64,000 nt of DNA from Thomasclavelia ramosa DSM 1402 (GCF_014131695.1 NZ_CP036346.1:2976001-3040000), one strand, 5' to 3'. Positions 7,998 to 17,261 are shown, counted from the first letter of the stretch. Notes: generated by a model not told the origin, from the letters alone. Numbers and translations: made by a program.

Positions 7998-9342
7998 ATT
8001 CTTCTTCATTATTATTCAATTTAGCGATAGCCGTATCATAAAAATCATTTATATACCACTGCTTTAAATACTCATCACCATTTCCTGTACTATACACAAT
8101 ATAATTGCCTATTACATTAAATACAGTTACATCATAATCAATCGATACAATATGCCCATCACTAGTCATTAAATCATCATCATAGTTAGTATATACAATT
8201 GTATTATTTGTAACGATATAATTATTAACCTCACCTTCAACAAGCAGTTCATCATTTTCATCAGCAATACTATAACAATGTACGCCTTGATAATCTTGAT
8301 AATAAAGCAAATCTCCACTCACATAAATTTTCCCAGTACTAGATAAATTAAATTGTGATAATTTATTTCCGGCCAAATCAATAGCCTGAATATAATCATG
8401 TTCAATTGTTGTATAAAAAACTAAACTATCTTGCATGTCATAACTATAATCTGAAATTTCATCGCTTATGATTTTTATTGATGTTGCACTTACCTCATCA
8501 TATATAAACAGTCCCTCTTCATCATACTTAGTATATAGGAACTTATTTTTATCTATTGGTAATACATTATCCATTTCAAAAAGGGCTGTCAATTCACCAC
8601 TTTTCATATCATAACGTGCATATCTTCCATACTGTTCATAGTAAAGATAGTCATCAGTACTATAAATATACCTTTCTCCGTCATCTACAAGCGATTTAAA
8701 GTTACTAAAATTCCGTTCTGTTTGATATATTTGATAATCCATCCCAAAATAAATATTTGAATCCGTTAAAAAAGCATAACCACCATTTTTTAAATTTCCC
8801 TCTTGCGTTATACTGCTATTACTATCAAATAATTGTAATGTTGATAATTCTTGATAATCCCGTTGATCATTCGAATTTTTAAAAATTTGCCCGAAAATAG
8901 TTACTCCTGCAATCAATATCACTACAATTCCAACTATAATATTTCTTAGTTTTTCTTCATTATTAGCAGCCTTCTTTTTTATGATTGGAAAGCCCATGCT
9001 GTTAATTCGCTGTCTAGCTTCTTCTAAACGTTGTTTGATTTCATTATTGCTTGATTTGTAATCATACATCTCTTGTTGGTGGTAAACATGGCTTTTTTCA
9101 CTATGTTTATCGCAGTCTTTATTATTTGTTGAATTATTTATGTTAAAACTACTGGCGTACTTCTTAGTGACATCAGTCTTCTTTTCATACTTTGTTGGAT
9201 TCCCACAATTAGGGCATCGTGGTTGACCAAAATGTATTGCCGCTCCACAAACTGAGCAATGACTTATCTTCCCCTGACGATGACCACATAACGGACATTT
9301 TAAACTATTTTTATACTCATTTCCGCAATTATCACATCTCAT
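7996..9342 (-). CDS. Double zinc-ribbon, single-pass membrane protein with propeller-like outer domain
   Basis: This 448-residue protein carries two zinc ribbons (Cys3/6/16/19 and Cys29/32/43/46). A charged, probably helical stretch, one membrane helix at about 131-153 and a roughly 295-residue outer domain follow. The outer domain has repeated Tyr/Asp-rich strands such as YIYSTDDYLYYEQYGRY, GDLLYYQDYQGVHCYS and DGHIVSIDYD. It looks like a divergent relative of the following gene, so the pair probably arose by duplication. A terminator separates them, so they may be transcribed apart. Function is unknown; a surface sensor or binding protein with a cytoplasmic zinc head is the simplest reading. 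Confidence 0.72.
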   Translation of the reverse strand: MRCDNCGNEYKNSLKCPLCGHRQGKISHCSVCGAAIHFGQPRCPNCGNPTKYEKKTDVTKKYASSFNINNSTNNKDCDKHSEKSHVYHQQEMYDYKSSNNEIKQRLEEARQRINSMGFPIIKKKAANNEEKLRNIIVGIVVILIAGVTIFGQIFKNSNDQRDYQELSTLQLFDSNSSITQEGNLKNGGYAFLTDSNIYFGMDYQIYQTERNFSNFKSLVDDGERYIYSTDDYLYYEQYGRYARYDMKSGELTALFEMDNVLPIDKNKFLYTKYDEEGLFIYDEVSATSIKIISDEISDYSYDMQDSLVFYTTIEHDYIQAIDLAGNKLSQFNLSSTGKIYVSGDLLYYQDYQGVHCYSIADENDELLVEGEVNNYIVTNNTIVYTNYDDDLMTSDGHIVSIDYDVTVFNVIGNYIVYSTGNGDEYLKQWYINDFYDTAIAKLNNNEEE

Positions 9343-9424
9343 TGTACCTCACCCCCTATTAATTATATTGTACCATGCCCCTATTTAGAGTCAATCAGCC
9401 AAATAATATAAATAATTTTTATCA

Positions 9425-9450
9425 AAAATAAAAAGATACTGTCGTATCTT
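9425..9450 (-). terminator. Terminator of the Gfo/Idh/MocA gene
   Basis: The minus-strand stem AAGATAC, loop GACA, GTATCTT is followed by TTTATTTTT, just past the stop codon. Confidence 0.75.
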
Positions 9451-9451
9451 C

Positions 9452-10468
9452 TTACTTACACATTTTAACTCCGGTTTCTAATATTTCCATTTGCAATAAA
9501 GTTTGTTCATCTTTGACCCGAGGTTCCTTACCCTCAATAATACTTTCATATAAGCCATCAAAAACATTTCCATAATCCCCTACTTCAGAGATGACTTTTT
9601 CTTCATGAAAAACACCTGCATCATCATAATACGATAACGTTCCATAATCTTCAGGACGATCAATTCCAAAATTTGGTGACCCCGGCATATAAAATAACTT
9701 GAGGTGTTCTTCTTGACGATCTTTTGTCGCTTTAACAAAGCATCCTTTATCACCATAAACAACAAAACTAGGACGTTCTTTTACTCTAAAATAACTTGAC
9801 TTTACTGAAACTTTAAGTGTTCCATAATATAGATCCAAATCAAAATAATCATTCATTCGTCCTGATCCTAATAATTGTCTTACATCATAATGAATCTTTT
9901 CAGGTTTACCAAAATAAGAAATTACTTGATCTAAAGTATGACATCCATGACCATATAAATATCCATTGTACCCAACATATTCATGAACATTTAGTGGTAT
10001 TTCCGGACGATAATAGTCATAATGCATTTCTACTTCTAATAAATTACCTAATTTTCCACTTTCGATCACTTTTTGAACTGTTAAAAAATCAGAATCATAA
10101 CGACGGTTTTGATAGCATTGCACTAATAACCCTTTTTCTTTAGCTAATGCAAATATTTCTTTAGCTTCAGCACTATTTTTCATAAAAGGCTTTTCAACCA
10201 AACAATTTTTACCATGTTCTAAAACCATTCTAGCATACTCATAATGACTATCATGACGAGTGCAAACACTAATCAGCTGAATCTCTGGATCGTTTAATAG
10301 ACTATCTAAATCATCAGTATAATTTATTCCTGCAACACGTGACCAATCATGTTTATTTAAATTTCGAGCATAAATAGTTTTTACTTTAATATTTTTTCTT
10401 GTCAGTACAAATGGCAATTGATAACGATTAGTACTTTTACCATTGCCAATAAATCCCATTGTTAACAT
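9452..10468 (-). CDS. Gfo/Idh/MocA-family NAD(P)-dependent oxidoreductase
   Basis: This 338-residue dehydrogenase has an amino-terminal Rossmann fold (MGFIGNGKSTNRY), the family catalytic motif LVEKPF (about residue 93) and a carboxy-terminal substrate domain with HYDYYRPE and GHGCHTLDQVISYFG. Such enzymes oxidise or reduce sugars, inositols and related polyols. It closely resembles the oxidoreductase at 16110-17126 (shared NRRYD, HYDY and KGCF/KGSF stretches), so the two are paralogues. AAGGAG lies six bases before the chosen ATG. It stands alone between terminators; the substrate is unknown. Confidence 0.9.
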   Translation of the reverse strand: MLTMGFIGNGKSTNRYQLPFVLTRKNIKVKTIYARNLNKHDWSRVAGINYTDDLDSLLNDPEIQLISVCTRHDSHYEYARMVLEHGKNCLVEKPFMKNSAEAKEIFALAKEKGLLVQCYQNRRYDSDFLTVQKVIESGKLGNLLEVEMHYDYYRPEIPLNVHEYVGYNGYLYGHGCHTLDQVISYFGKPEKIHYDVRQLLGSGRMNDYFDLDLYYGTLKVSVKSSYFRVKERPSFVVYGDKGCFVKATKDRQEEHLKLFYMPGSPNFGIDRPEDYGTLSYYDDAGVFHEEKVISEVGDYGNVFDGLYESIIEGKEPRVKDEQTLLQMEILETGVKMCK

Positions 10469-10553
10469 AATCTTCTCCTTCTACTTTGATATATCATATT
10501 GTACTATATTCTAATCATTAATTATATTTTTTACGATAATTGAAAAGATGATT

Positions 10554-11474
10554 TTAAACAACCATATTAATAACCAAACATAATAACGGAATTGTAAGTA
10601 ATGATAGCGCTGTTGATAAAAAGACAATTTCTACTGCCAAATTTGAATCTCCATCATACTTCTCAGCCAAAATTGCTGTCGTACTTCCTGCTGGCATTCC
10701 CGCCAAAACTGTTGCTACTGCAGTTACTAATGGTGGTAGATTAACTATTGCACAACTAAATAAGACCAATAAAGGAATTAAAATCAAACGGATAAAACTA
10801 TAGTAGAGGGTCAATCTATTTATAACATCTCTAATTTTGATTTCTGCCAAGATTCCACCTATTACAATCATTGATAAAGCCATCGTACAATTACTAAGTG
10901 ACTGGATTGATACTTTTAAAAAACTTGGTAATTGAATTTGGCCAATCATAATAAACAGGCCAATAAATACTGCGATAATGCAAGGATGTGTAATTACTTT
11001 CTTAATAACATCTTTACCTTTAGCATTAGTAAAACATGCAACCCCACCAGACCACATTACAATTCTTTGGGGAATTAAATAAATGGAAGCAAATAATAAT
11101 CCATCTAATCCATAAAGGCCTTGAATCAAGGGTGAGCCCATAAATCCAGCATTGGAGCAGATCGTTCCGTATTGTAAAACACTTTGTTGTCGTTTTGTTG
11201 CCTTAATAAAGAAATACTTTCCAAATACTTGGCAAGCAAACTGAATAATAATCGAAACAATCAAAATTGTTAGACCACTCTTGATGATTTGAGTATCCAT
11301 TTTAATCATAAAAGAGTAAATAATATTAGCCGGCAGTACAATATATATTACTAAATCCGTCAAGCTCTTTCGATGCTCTTTAGAAATAATATTTGTCTTT
11401 CTTAAAATATATCCAATTATCATTAAAATAAATATTTCAAATTGTAAATCCATTAAATTATTAAAATCAACCAC
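10554..11474 (-). CDS. AEC-family (auxin efflux carrier-like) transporter
   Basis: The 306-residue membrane protein has about ten hydrophobic segments arranged as two five-helix halves. NIISKEHRKSLTDLVIYIVLPANI near the amino terminus (read as KSLTDLVIYIVLPANI) is the usual AEC signature, and the carboxy half has AGMPAGSTTAILAEKY. Bacterial members move organic acids such as malate; the substrate cannot be deduced here. The start is GTG, five bases after AGAGGTG. It is a single gene, divergent from the GIY-YIG gene. Confidence 0.88.
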   Translation of the reverse strand: MVDFNNLMDLQFEIFILMIIGYILRKTNIISKEHRKSLTDLVIYIVLPANIIYSFMIKMDTQIIKSGLTILIVSIIIQFACQVFGKYFFIKATKRQQSVLQYGTICSNAGFMGSPLIQGLYGLDGLLFASIYLIPQRIVMWSGGVACFTNAKGKDVIKKVITHPCIIAVFIGLFIMIGQIQLPSFLKVSIQSLSNCTMALSMIVIGGILAEIKIRDVINRLTLYYSFIRLILIPLLVLFSCAIVNLPPLVTAVATVLAGMPAGSTTAILAEKYDGDSNLAVEIVFLSTALSLLTIPLLCLVINMVV

Positions 11475-11586
11475 AATAACACCTCTTTGAAGATATCTTA
11501 AACTAATTTTCTTGACACGTCATCTAAAACTTACCATTATTCCTATAATTAGTTATAATATAAACAATAAAAGTAAGGGTGAAATA

Positions 11587-11832
11587 ATGAAAACAAACTA
11601 CGTCTATATCGTCAAATGTCAGGATAATACTTTCTATACAGGCTGGACAACTGATCTAGTAAAGCGAATCAATGCTCATAATCATGGCAAAGGTGCAAAA
11701 TATACCAAAGCTCGTCGCCCCGTTGAACTGGTTTACTTTGAGGAGTATACTGAAAAAAGCCTTGCGTTGAAACGGGAATACGCTATTAAGCAAATGACAC
11801 GTAAAGAAAAAGAATTATTAATCAACAGTTAG
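11587..11832 (+). CDS. GIY-YIG nuclease-superfamily protein (UPF0213/YhbQ type)
   Basis: The small 81-residue protein is essentially one GIY-YIG domain: YVYIVKCQDNTFYTGWT, then RINAHNHGKGAKYTKARRP and a final LALKREYAIKQMTRKEKE. The start at 11587 is chosen because GGGTGA lies just upstream; an earlier in-frame ATG at 11512 would add 25 residues outside the fold. Single-domain proteins like this are widespread in Bacillota, and nuclease activity is not well established. The variant YIV/YTG in place of GIY/YIG is usual for this subgroup. Confidence 0.92.
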   Translation: MKTNYVYIVKCQDNTFYTGWTTDLVKRINAHNHGKGAKYTKARRPVELVYFEEYTEKSLALKREYAIKQMTRKEKELLINS

Positions 11833-11906
11833 CATAGGCTAAGTAATTTCTTTGGAAATTAAAGAATAACGTGTTATACTAGATTCATATAGAAAGAAGG
11901 CAAAAT

Positions 11907-12779
11907 ATGAAATTAAACCGAAATGATTTATGCTGGTGCGGCAGTCAAAAAAAATACAAAAAATGCCATCTAGCATTTGATGAAAAATTAGAGCAATTAA
12001 AGCAGCAAGGAAAAAAAATTCCAACCCATAAAATGATAAAGACGCCTGAGCAAATTGAGGGAATTAAAAAAGCCGCAGTAATAAACTCAGGTTTATTAGA
12101 CTATATTGAAGCAAATATCAAAGTTGGAATGACAACTGAAGAAATTGATGTTATGGCAAAGGAATATACTGCCAAATATGGAGCAGTTTGTGCTGATTAT
12201 CAATATATGGGTTATCCAAAACATATTTGTGTCTCGATCAACGATGTTGTTTGTCATGGTATTCCTAATGAGCAAACTATTTTACAAGAAGGTGATATTG
12301 TAAATGTTGATGCTACAACCATGCTGAATGGTTATTATGCCGACGCTTCTAGAATGTTTATGATTGGTAAAGTTTCTAATGAAGCTAAAAAACTAGTCAG
12401 CGATACAAAAAAGGCTTTAGAACTCGGTATGGCTAGTGTTATCCCCTATCAAAGTTGTGTTGGCGACATTGGTAAAGCAATCGAAACATTTGCTAAAGCT
12501 ATGGGTTATAGTGTTGTTAGAGAATTTTGTGGTCATGGTGTTGGTTTAGCGATTCATGAAGATCCTTATGTTTTCCATTTTGAGCCAAATGTGCCTACTG
12601 TTACCCTTGTCCCAGGAATGGTCTTTACAATTGAACCAATGTTAAATCTTGGTGGTCGTGAAGTATATGTTGATGAGTCAGATGAATGGACTGTTTATAC
12701 TGATGATGAATCACTTTCAGCACAATGGGAGCATACGTTGTTAGTGACTGAAGATGGTATTGAAATTATTTCAAAATAA
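11907..12779 (+). CDS. map: Methionine aminopeptidase type I with SEC-C zinc motif
   Basis: This enzyme removes the initiator methionine from nascent proteins in the cytoplasm. The 290-residue protein begins with a SEC-C type zinc motif (Cys9, Cys11, Cys20, His21), a common extension of gut Bacillota enzymes. The catalytic core then shows all five metal ligands: Asp residues in VNVDATTMLNGYYADASRMF (each side of the central loop), His in GHGVGLAIHEDP, Glu in FTIEPML and Glu in WEHTLLV. AGAAGG precedes the start. It is probably a second or main housekeeping copy; no ribosomal-protein context is present. Confidence 0.95.
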   Translation: MKLNRNDLCWCGSQKKYKKCHLAFDEKLEQLKQQGKKIPTHKMIKTPEQIEGIKKAAVINSGLLDYIEANIKVGMTTEEIDVMAKEYTAKYGAVCADYQYMGYPKHICVSINDVVCHGIPNEQTILQEGDIVNVDATTMLNGYYADASRMFMIGKVSNEAKKLVSDTKKALELGMASVIPYQSCVGDIGKAIETFAKAMGYSVVREFCGHGVGLAIHEDPYVFHFEPNVPTVTLVPGMVFTIEPMLNLGGREVYVDESDEWTVYTDDESLSAQWEHTLLVTEDGIEIISK

Positions 12780-12780
12780 T

Positions 12781-12862
12781 AAAACCTCCGATTTGAAGTG
12801 AACCACCATTATTTAGATTAGACACCTAAATAATGGGATTCATTTCAGTTTGGAGGTCTTTT
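12781..12862. terminator. Long imperfect hairpin between convergent map and metallophosphoesterase genes
   Basis: ACCTCC (12784-12789) pairs with GGAGGT (12852-12857), a middle arm pairs loosely, and CCATTATTTAG (12806-12816) pairs perfectly with 12126-style complement at 12826-12836. A-rich and T-rich flanks make it a plausible bidirectional terminator. At about 80 bases it is unusually long, so a MITE-like repeat is an alternative. Confidence 0.55.
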
Positions 12863-13943
12863 ATTTTATATTTATAATTACATACTCACTAGGAGCACCT
12901 GTTTTGATTGGATAACGCCATCCCGCTATTCCTGTCGTCGTAATTGCTGTAAAATCACCAATATCCCTTTGTCCACGAATCAACGTATCACTTGTCAATG
13001 ACTGAACAATTCCCATAGGGAACAATTGTCCACCATGAGTATGCCCAGATAATTGTAAATCAATTCCTAGAGCTGCATTTTCATCAAGGTTTAAAGGCTG
13101 ATGATCGAGCATGATCGTGTAGTTACCACGTTTATTTTCAGGAATCATCTCTAATAATTGACTAGTTGACAAACGAGGATTTGTACCCCAAAAACTTGCA
13201 TCTTTTCGACCAATAATATTTATATTGTCTAAGCTAACTACTGCATCTTCCAATACAACGATTCCATTTTTCTCCAACGTAGCACGAACATCTTCAGGAC
13301 CAAATTCACTATCGCTAAAAGCATGAGAGCCATTGTCATGATTACCATAAACATAGTAGATTCCTTGTTGATTATTGATCGATGCTAGCGCCTTACTAGC
13401 ATTAACCATATCATCTAATGGGGTATTTTCATCAAAGATATCCCCTGTTAAAACTACTAAATCAGCATTCAGCTGGCTCATTTCATCACAATATTTTTGT
13501 AGCTCCGTAACACTTAATGATGTTGACATATGTAAGTCAGCAATTTCAAGAATTTTAAGATCCTCAACTTTATCACTTTTTAGATCATATGTTGTAGCTA
13601 CAACATGTTTAATATTATAGTAGCCATAACCTAAAAATAACGCCGTAACTACTATTCCCAAAATACCAGTAGTAAATGAAATCCGATAAATCGGGAATCT
13701 TTTTAAGCCTAGATTTAATAGCTCAAACAACAACATGACAACTAATAAATGATAATAAATAACCCCATATAACTCCAACGTGTTCATTGCTGGAATTGAT
13801 AGCACCATTATCACTAATCCAATTATAATAATGAGGAACCAATTAGTATGAATATTTAAAATCGTTCGTAATAAACGGTTAATAAAAAAAGTAAAATAAA
13901 TAATACCGGGTATAACCGCAAGCAAACCCATATATAAGTACAT
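12861..13943 (-). CDS. Membrane-anchored metallophosphoesterase
   Basis: This 360-residue protein starts with about four membrane helices (residues 1-115). A calcineurin-like phosphoesterase domain follows with its metal-site motifs in order: IADLHMS, VVLTGDIFDE, YYVYGNHDNG, LDHQP and LSGHTHGGQLFP. The YkuE/YaeI-type enzymes it resembles act at the membrane, and some cleave lipid-linked diphosphates. The domain is probably on the outer face. It stands alone, convergent with map. Family is clear; substrate is not. Confidence 0.9.
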   Translation of the reverse strand: MYLYMGLLAVIPGIIYFTFFINRLLRTILNIHTNWFLIIIIGLVIMVLSIPAMNTLELYGVIYYHLLVVMLLFELLNLGLKRFPIYRISFTTGILGIVVTALFLGYGYYNIKHVVATTYDLKSDKVEDLKILEIADLHMSTSLSVTELQKYCDEMSQLNADLVVLTGDIFDENTPLDDMVNASKALASINNQQGIYYVYGNHDNGSHAFSDSEFGPEDVRATLEKNGIVVLEDAVVSLDNINIIGRKDASFWGTNPRLSTSQLLEMIPENKRGNYTIMLDHQPLNLDENAALGIDLQLSGHTHGGQLFPMGIVQSLTSDTLIRGQRDIGDFTAITTTGIAGWRYPIKTGAPSEYVIINIK

Positions 13944-14299
13944 AAAATCCCTCCTTTTAATTTAGAATACACGCTGAAGTATGCTTCAGGTCAAGTAATT
14001 TTTATAAAACACATATCTTCACATATTTATATTCTAACAAAATAAAAAGAGCATATAACAACATAATTTACTAAACAAACAACAAAAATATTCCAAACAG
14101 TCTTAAACATTACCAGCTTTATCCTACTCTCTATTTTTACCGTACTCTCTTTTTATTACCCAACATATTACTAAAAATAATTAATAAATCATATTTCCTT
14201 AACAAGAAAATTTTAGTTTGAATAACTTATCAAATTATCGTAAAAACTATAATGATAGCAAAGCTATCAACACATTTATCAACTAGAAAGAGATGAAAT
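13944..14299. other. Intergenic region between divergent genes
   Basis: This 356-bp stretch is very AT-rich and has no credible open frame. It must carry the promoters of the divergent metallophosphoesterase and RsiV-like genes. TATAAT at 14248-14253 is directly followed by the 17-base palindrome TGATAGCAAAGCTATCA (14253-14269), which may be an operator or 5' leader hairpin for the plus-strand gene. Confidence 0.55.
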
Positions 14300-14953
14300 A
14301 TGAAGAAACGTTTCCTGATTTTTTTACTAATTATTGCACCATTATGTATCAATGCTGTTCATGCCAGTGAAGATAATGCTAAACTTCAATTATTAAAAGA
14401 GAAACATTATGAAACTGAAGGTACAATCGTTACTGTCAAGATTCCCCATGTTGTTAATGTTAAAGATGACAAAGTAAAAAAAGTTATTAATAAGCTGATT
14501 ACCCAGGCAATTGATGACTTTACTAACGAATTTAAAGAATTTGACAAAGAACCAAACACAGAACATAAATTAATTGCAGATATTACTTTCCAAAACTACT
14601 ATAGTGACGATAAAATAATATCATTTTCAATTAATGCCACCCAAATCATGGCAGACAGCTATTTACAAAAGAAATTTTATACAGTAGATCTTAAAACTGG
14701 CGAAGTCTACAATATTGAACATTTCTTAGGTTCAGATTATCAAAATATCGTTAAAAAATCTGTACAACAACAGATTGCGGAGAATAAAGAAAAATATCCT
14801 AACCTAATGTATTTTGATGAAGCGGTTAATAATTTAAAGATTACTAATGAACAACCATTTTATATCAACAAAGATAATCAGGTAGTTGTTGTTTTCAATC
14901 AATTTGAAATAGCTCCTGGTTATATGTCATTACCGGAATTTATTATTAAATAG
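14300..14953 (+). CDS. Secreted DUF3298/RsiV-like protein
   Basis: The 217-residue protein has a signal peptide (RFLIFLLIIAPLCINAVHAS, cleavage near residue 23). A domain of the DUF4163/DUF3298 kind, found in the anti-sigma factor RsiV and in PdaC-type deacetylases, follows. Key stretches are YTVDLKTGEVYNIEHFL and the carboxy-terminal VVVFNQFEIAPGYMSLPEF. It has no cytoplasmic or membrane anchor of its own beyond the signal sequence, so it is not itself an anti-sigma factor. It is likely an exported protein of unknown role. A terminator follows. Confidence 0.78.
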   Translation: MKKRFLIFLLIIAPLCINAVHASEDNAKLQLLKEKHYETEGTIVTVKIPHVVNVKDDKVKKVINKLITQAIDDFTNEFKEFDKEPNTEHKLIADITFQNYYSDDKIISFSINATQIMADSYLQKKFYTVDLKTGEVYNIEHFLGSDYQNIVKKSVQQQIAENKEKYPNLMYFDEAVNNLKITNEQPFYINKDNQVVVVFNQFEIAPGYMSLPEFIIK

Positions 14954-14963
14954 TTGATAAATC

Positions 14964-14994
14964 TAGAGGTTAAATAATATTTTAACCTCTTTTA
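14964..14994 (+). terminator. Terminator of the RsiV-like gene
   Basis: AGAGGTTAAA and TTTAACCTCT form a perfect 10-bp stem, followed by TTTATATTT. Confidence 0.82.
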
Positions 14995-15012
14995 TATTTG
15001 TAAATCATTTAT

Positions 15013-15052
15013 TTAAAAAATATCCACGACATGTCTAACATCATGGATATTT
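15013..15052 (-). terminator. Terminator of the Gfo/Idh/MocA pair
   Basis: On the minus strand AAATATCCA pairs with TGGATATTT, with CATGATG/CATG bases extending the hairpin, followed by a T run. It lies about 50 bases past the stop. Confidence 0.7.
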
Positions 15053-15102
15053 ATAATTAGCAAGTGGTATATTATTTATAAACTATATTGTTAACAATTT
15101 TA

Positions 15103-16110
15103 TTATTTATCTGCAGCAAATTCTATTCCCGCACTTTGACGAGCTTTAGTCGCAATCTCAATAGTAATCAAACTAATTTCCTGCATTTTTTTAGCACGAG
15201 TAAAATCTTTTTCATCAATCATTTTAACAAATTCTACAAATTCATGATACATCCGATGTTTATCATTATTGTAAGAAACCTCATCACCTTCATTATTCAT
15301 TTGTTTAGCACTACCCTTATTCATTAATACTTTAAAACCATTTAAGCTATTAGCAGGTGTAGAAATTGTAATACATCCTGCATCACCTTGAATATTTGTT
15401 GCAACGGGAGCTTTACAATCTTTAGCTCCAATACATACACATTTAAAACTATCATAGTCTAATGTTAAAATTCCTGAAGTATCAATTCCTCTTTGAATAT
15501 TTGCCTCATAATTGACATTTAATGGTTTACCAAATAAAGCTACTACTAAATTTATATTATAAATATTTAGATCCATTAATGCCCCTCCCGACATGGCTGG
15601 ATTAAATGCTGGCAAGACTTCTCCTGCTTTAAAAGCATCATAACGTGATGAATATTGTGAATAATTAGCACTAACGATCTTAATTTGTCCTAGTGTTGGT
15701 AATAACTCTTTAATTTTTAAAGTATTTGGTAAATATTGGGTACTAACTGCCTCAACCATAATAACTTTATTAGTGTCTGCTAAAGCAACCAATTCTTCTA
15801 ATTCTTTAAGATTAGAAGTAAATGGTTTTTCACAGATTACATGTTTACCGGCTAAAATTGCCTTTTTGCACATTTCATAATGTAAATGATTAGGCACCGC
15901 TACATAAACTACTTCAACCTCACTATCTTCCAGCATTACATCAATATTTGTATAATGCGCTTTAATATTGTTAGCTTGGCACATCTCAACAATTTTTTCT
16001 TTTTCAGCCGGTGTGGCACATAAAGCAACTAACTCCATACCAGTAACTTCATGAGCAAAAGTTAAAAAATCATGAACGATCATACCGGCCCCAACGATTC
16101 CGACCTTCAT
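15103..16110 (-). CDS. Gfo/Idh/MocA-family oxidoreductase (second of a pair)
   Basis: This 335-residue dehydrogenase has the Rossmann start VGIVGAGMIVHDF, the catalytic VICEKPF (about residue 95) and a carboxy domain with SGGALMDLNIYNINLVV. It differs clearly from its upstream neighbour, so the two are not recent duplicates and may act on successive or related substrates. Its ATG shares one base with the stop codon of the upstream gene (TAATG), so the pair is translationally coupled. The operon has two RpiR-type operators in front, so control by the RpiR protein at 20495 is likely. The substrate is unknown. Confidence 0.9.
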   Translation of the reverse strand: MKVGIVGAGMIVHDFLTFAHEVTGMELVALCATPAEKEKIVEMCQANNIKAHYTNIDVMLEDSEVEVVYVAVPNHLHYEMCKKAILAGKHVICEKPFTSNLKELEELVALADTNKVIMVEAVSTQYLPNTLKIKELLPTLGQIKIVSANYSQYSSRYDAFKAGEVLPAFNPAMSGGALMDLNIYNINLVVALFGKPLNVNYEANIQRGIDTSGILTLDYDSFKCVCIGAKDCKAPVATNIQGDAGCITISTPANSLNGFKVLMNKGSAKQMNNEGDEVSYNNDKHRMYHEFVEFVKMIDEKDFTRAKKMQEISLITIEIATKARQSAGIEFAADK

Positions 16111-17126
16111 TATTTAGCCTCCTTTGCTACTTTAGTTGCTTCTTCGATAATTTTTAAAACTTCTATTACTTCCTCATCGGCAACTAATTTATGAGCCCCA
16201 TTTACAATAACATCATTTAAATTGTCATAAATAATTCCATAATCCCCAATTTCTGTAGGTACTTTTTTTGTAATATCATTGCCATTATCATCAATGTAAG
16301 ACAATGTTCCCCATTTATCTTCTGGTAATGGATCAAATGATACATGGATCGCTCCTGGTTTAGGTTTTTCTGATGAATTATGACCAAGTGCCGGCATTAA
16401 GAAACTTCCTTTTTTGCCATGAACGATAAAGCGTGGATAATCAAGTTTTACATAATAACTAGTTTTAACAATTGCTTTAAATCCATCATAAAAGAAATCA
16501 AAATCATAATAATCATCACTGACTCCAGGATTATCAACACTACGACAGTCATATACAACTCGATTAGGTTTACCGAATTCACCAATGATTTGATCAATTG
16601 GATGAACTGCTAACCCATATAAAATTCCCATACCTTTATTATTTGCTATTGATGGTCTAAAATAATCATAATGTGACTCAATTTCCACAATGTCTCCAAG
16701 TACACCTGATTCAATAACTTTACGAACTGTGCGCATATCAGCATCATAACGACGATTTTGGTTAGCCATTGCTACTAGACCTTTTTCTTTAGCATAATCG
16801 AATACATCTTTAGCTTCTTTAGCGGTCATTGCAAATGGTTTTTCACATAAAACATGTTTACCATGATCCAATGCCTGCATTGTATACTCCACATGATAAC
16901 GATCTGGGGTATTAACAACTACCAAGTTAACATCAGGATCATCCATAATCTCATTAATTGAACTAGTAAACTTAATCCCCGGATACCAGCTCTCTTTTTC
17001 TTCATTAATTTCTGTTTCTAAACGATAAATATACTTTACATCAATGAAGTCTTTTCTTTTTTCAACATATGGTAAATGATAACGACAAACGCTGTTACCA
17101 AACCCAATATAAGCAACTTTTAACAT
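16110..17126 (-). CDS. Gfo/Idh/MocA-family oxidoreductase (first of a pair)
   Basis: The 338-residue protein has VAYIGFGNSVCRYH, VLCEKPFAM (about residue 94), NRRYDADM and HYDYFRP, the standard arrangement of this dehydrogenase family. It is close to the solitary oxidoreductase at 9452-10468 and unlike the next gene in its own operon. A good AGGAGG-type ribosome site precedes the ATG. It leads a two-gene operon whose upstream region has two TGNAATTNAATTTCA operators. Together with the nearby GH1 operon under the same operator, this suggests conversion of the sugar released from an imported glycoside. That link is inference. Confidence 0.9.
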   Translation of the reverse strand: MLKVAYIGFGNSVCRYHLPYVEKRKDFIDVKYIYRLETEINEEKESWYPGIKFTSSINEIMDDPDVNLVVVNTPDRYHVEYTMQALDHGKHVLCEKPFAMTAKEAKDVFDYAKEKGLVAMANQNRRYDADMRTVRKVIESGVLGDIVEIESHYDYFRPSIANNKGMGILYGLAVHPIDQIIGEFGKPNRVVYDCRSVDNPGVSDDYYDFDFFYDGFKAIVKTSYYVKLDYPRFIVHGKKGSFLMPALGHNSSEKPKPGAIHVSFDPLPEDKWGTLSYIDDNGNDITKKVPTEIGDYGIIYDNLNDVIVNGAHKLVADEEVIEVLKIIEEATKVAKEAK

Positions 17127-17198
17127 CTTTCTTTCCTCCTATTTTATAGGTTTATTTTATGATGAAAAAAACCTATAAAACAGTGATTTTCCAGCTCT

Positions 17199-17213
17199 TG
17201 CAATTGAATTTCA
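17199..17213. promoter_or_regulatory. Predicted RpiR-family operator 1
   Basis: TGCAATTGAATTTCA matches the pattern TGNAATTNAATTTCA, which is also present twice in front of the RpiR/TIM-barrel divergent pair. It lies 73 bases upstream of the oxidoreductase start. Confidence 0.65.
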
Positions 17214-17231
17214 TACATTTATTTACAGTAC

Positions 17232-17246
17232 TGTAATTTAATTTCA
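17232..17246. promoter_or_regulatory. Predicted RpiR-family operator 2
   Basis: TGTAATTTAATTTCA is a second copy of the same pattern, 33 bases from the first (start to start, about three helical turns), in the promoter region of the oxidoreductase pair. Confidence 0.65.
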
Positions 17247-17261
17247 TACTACTAAATTAAA

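Noticed and set aside
9817-10143. Plus-strand 108-codon frame in the Gfo/Idh gene
   Set aside because: It is rich in His/Asn from reversed coding strand, has no ribosome site and no family resemblance.
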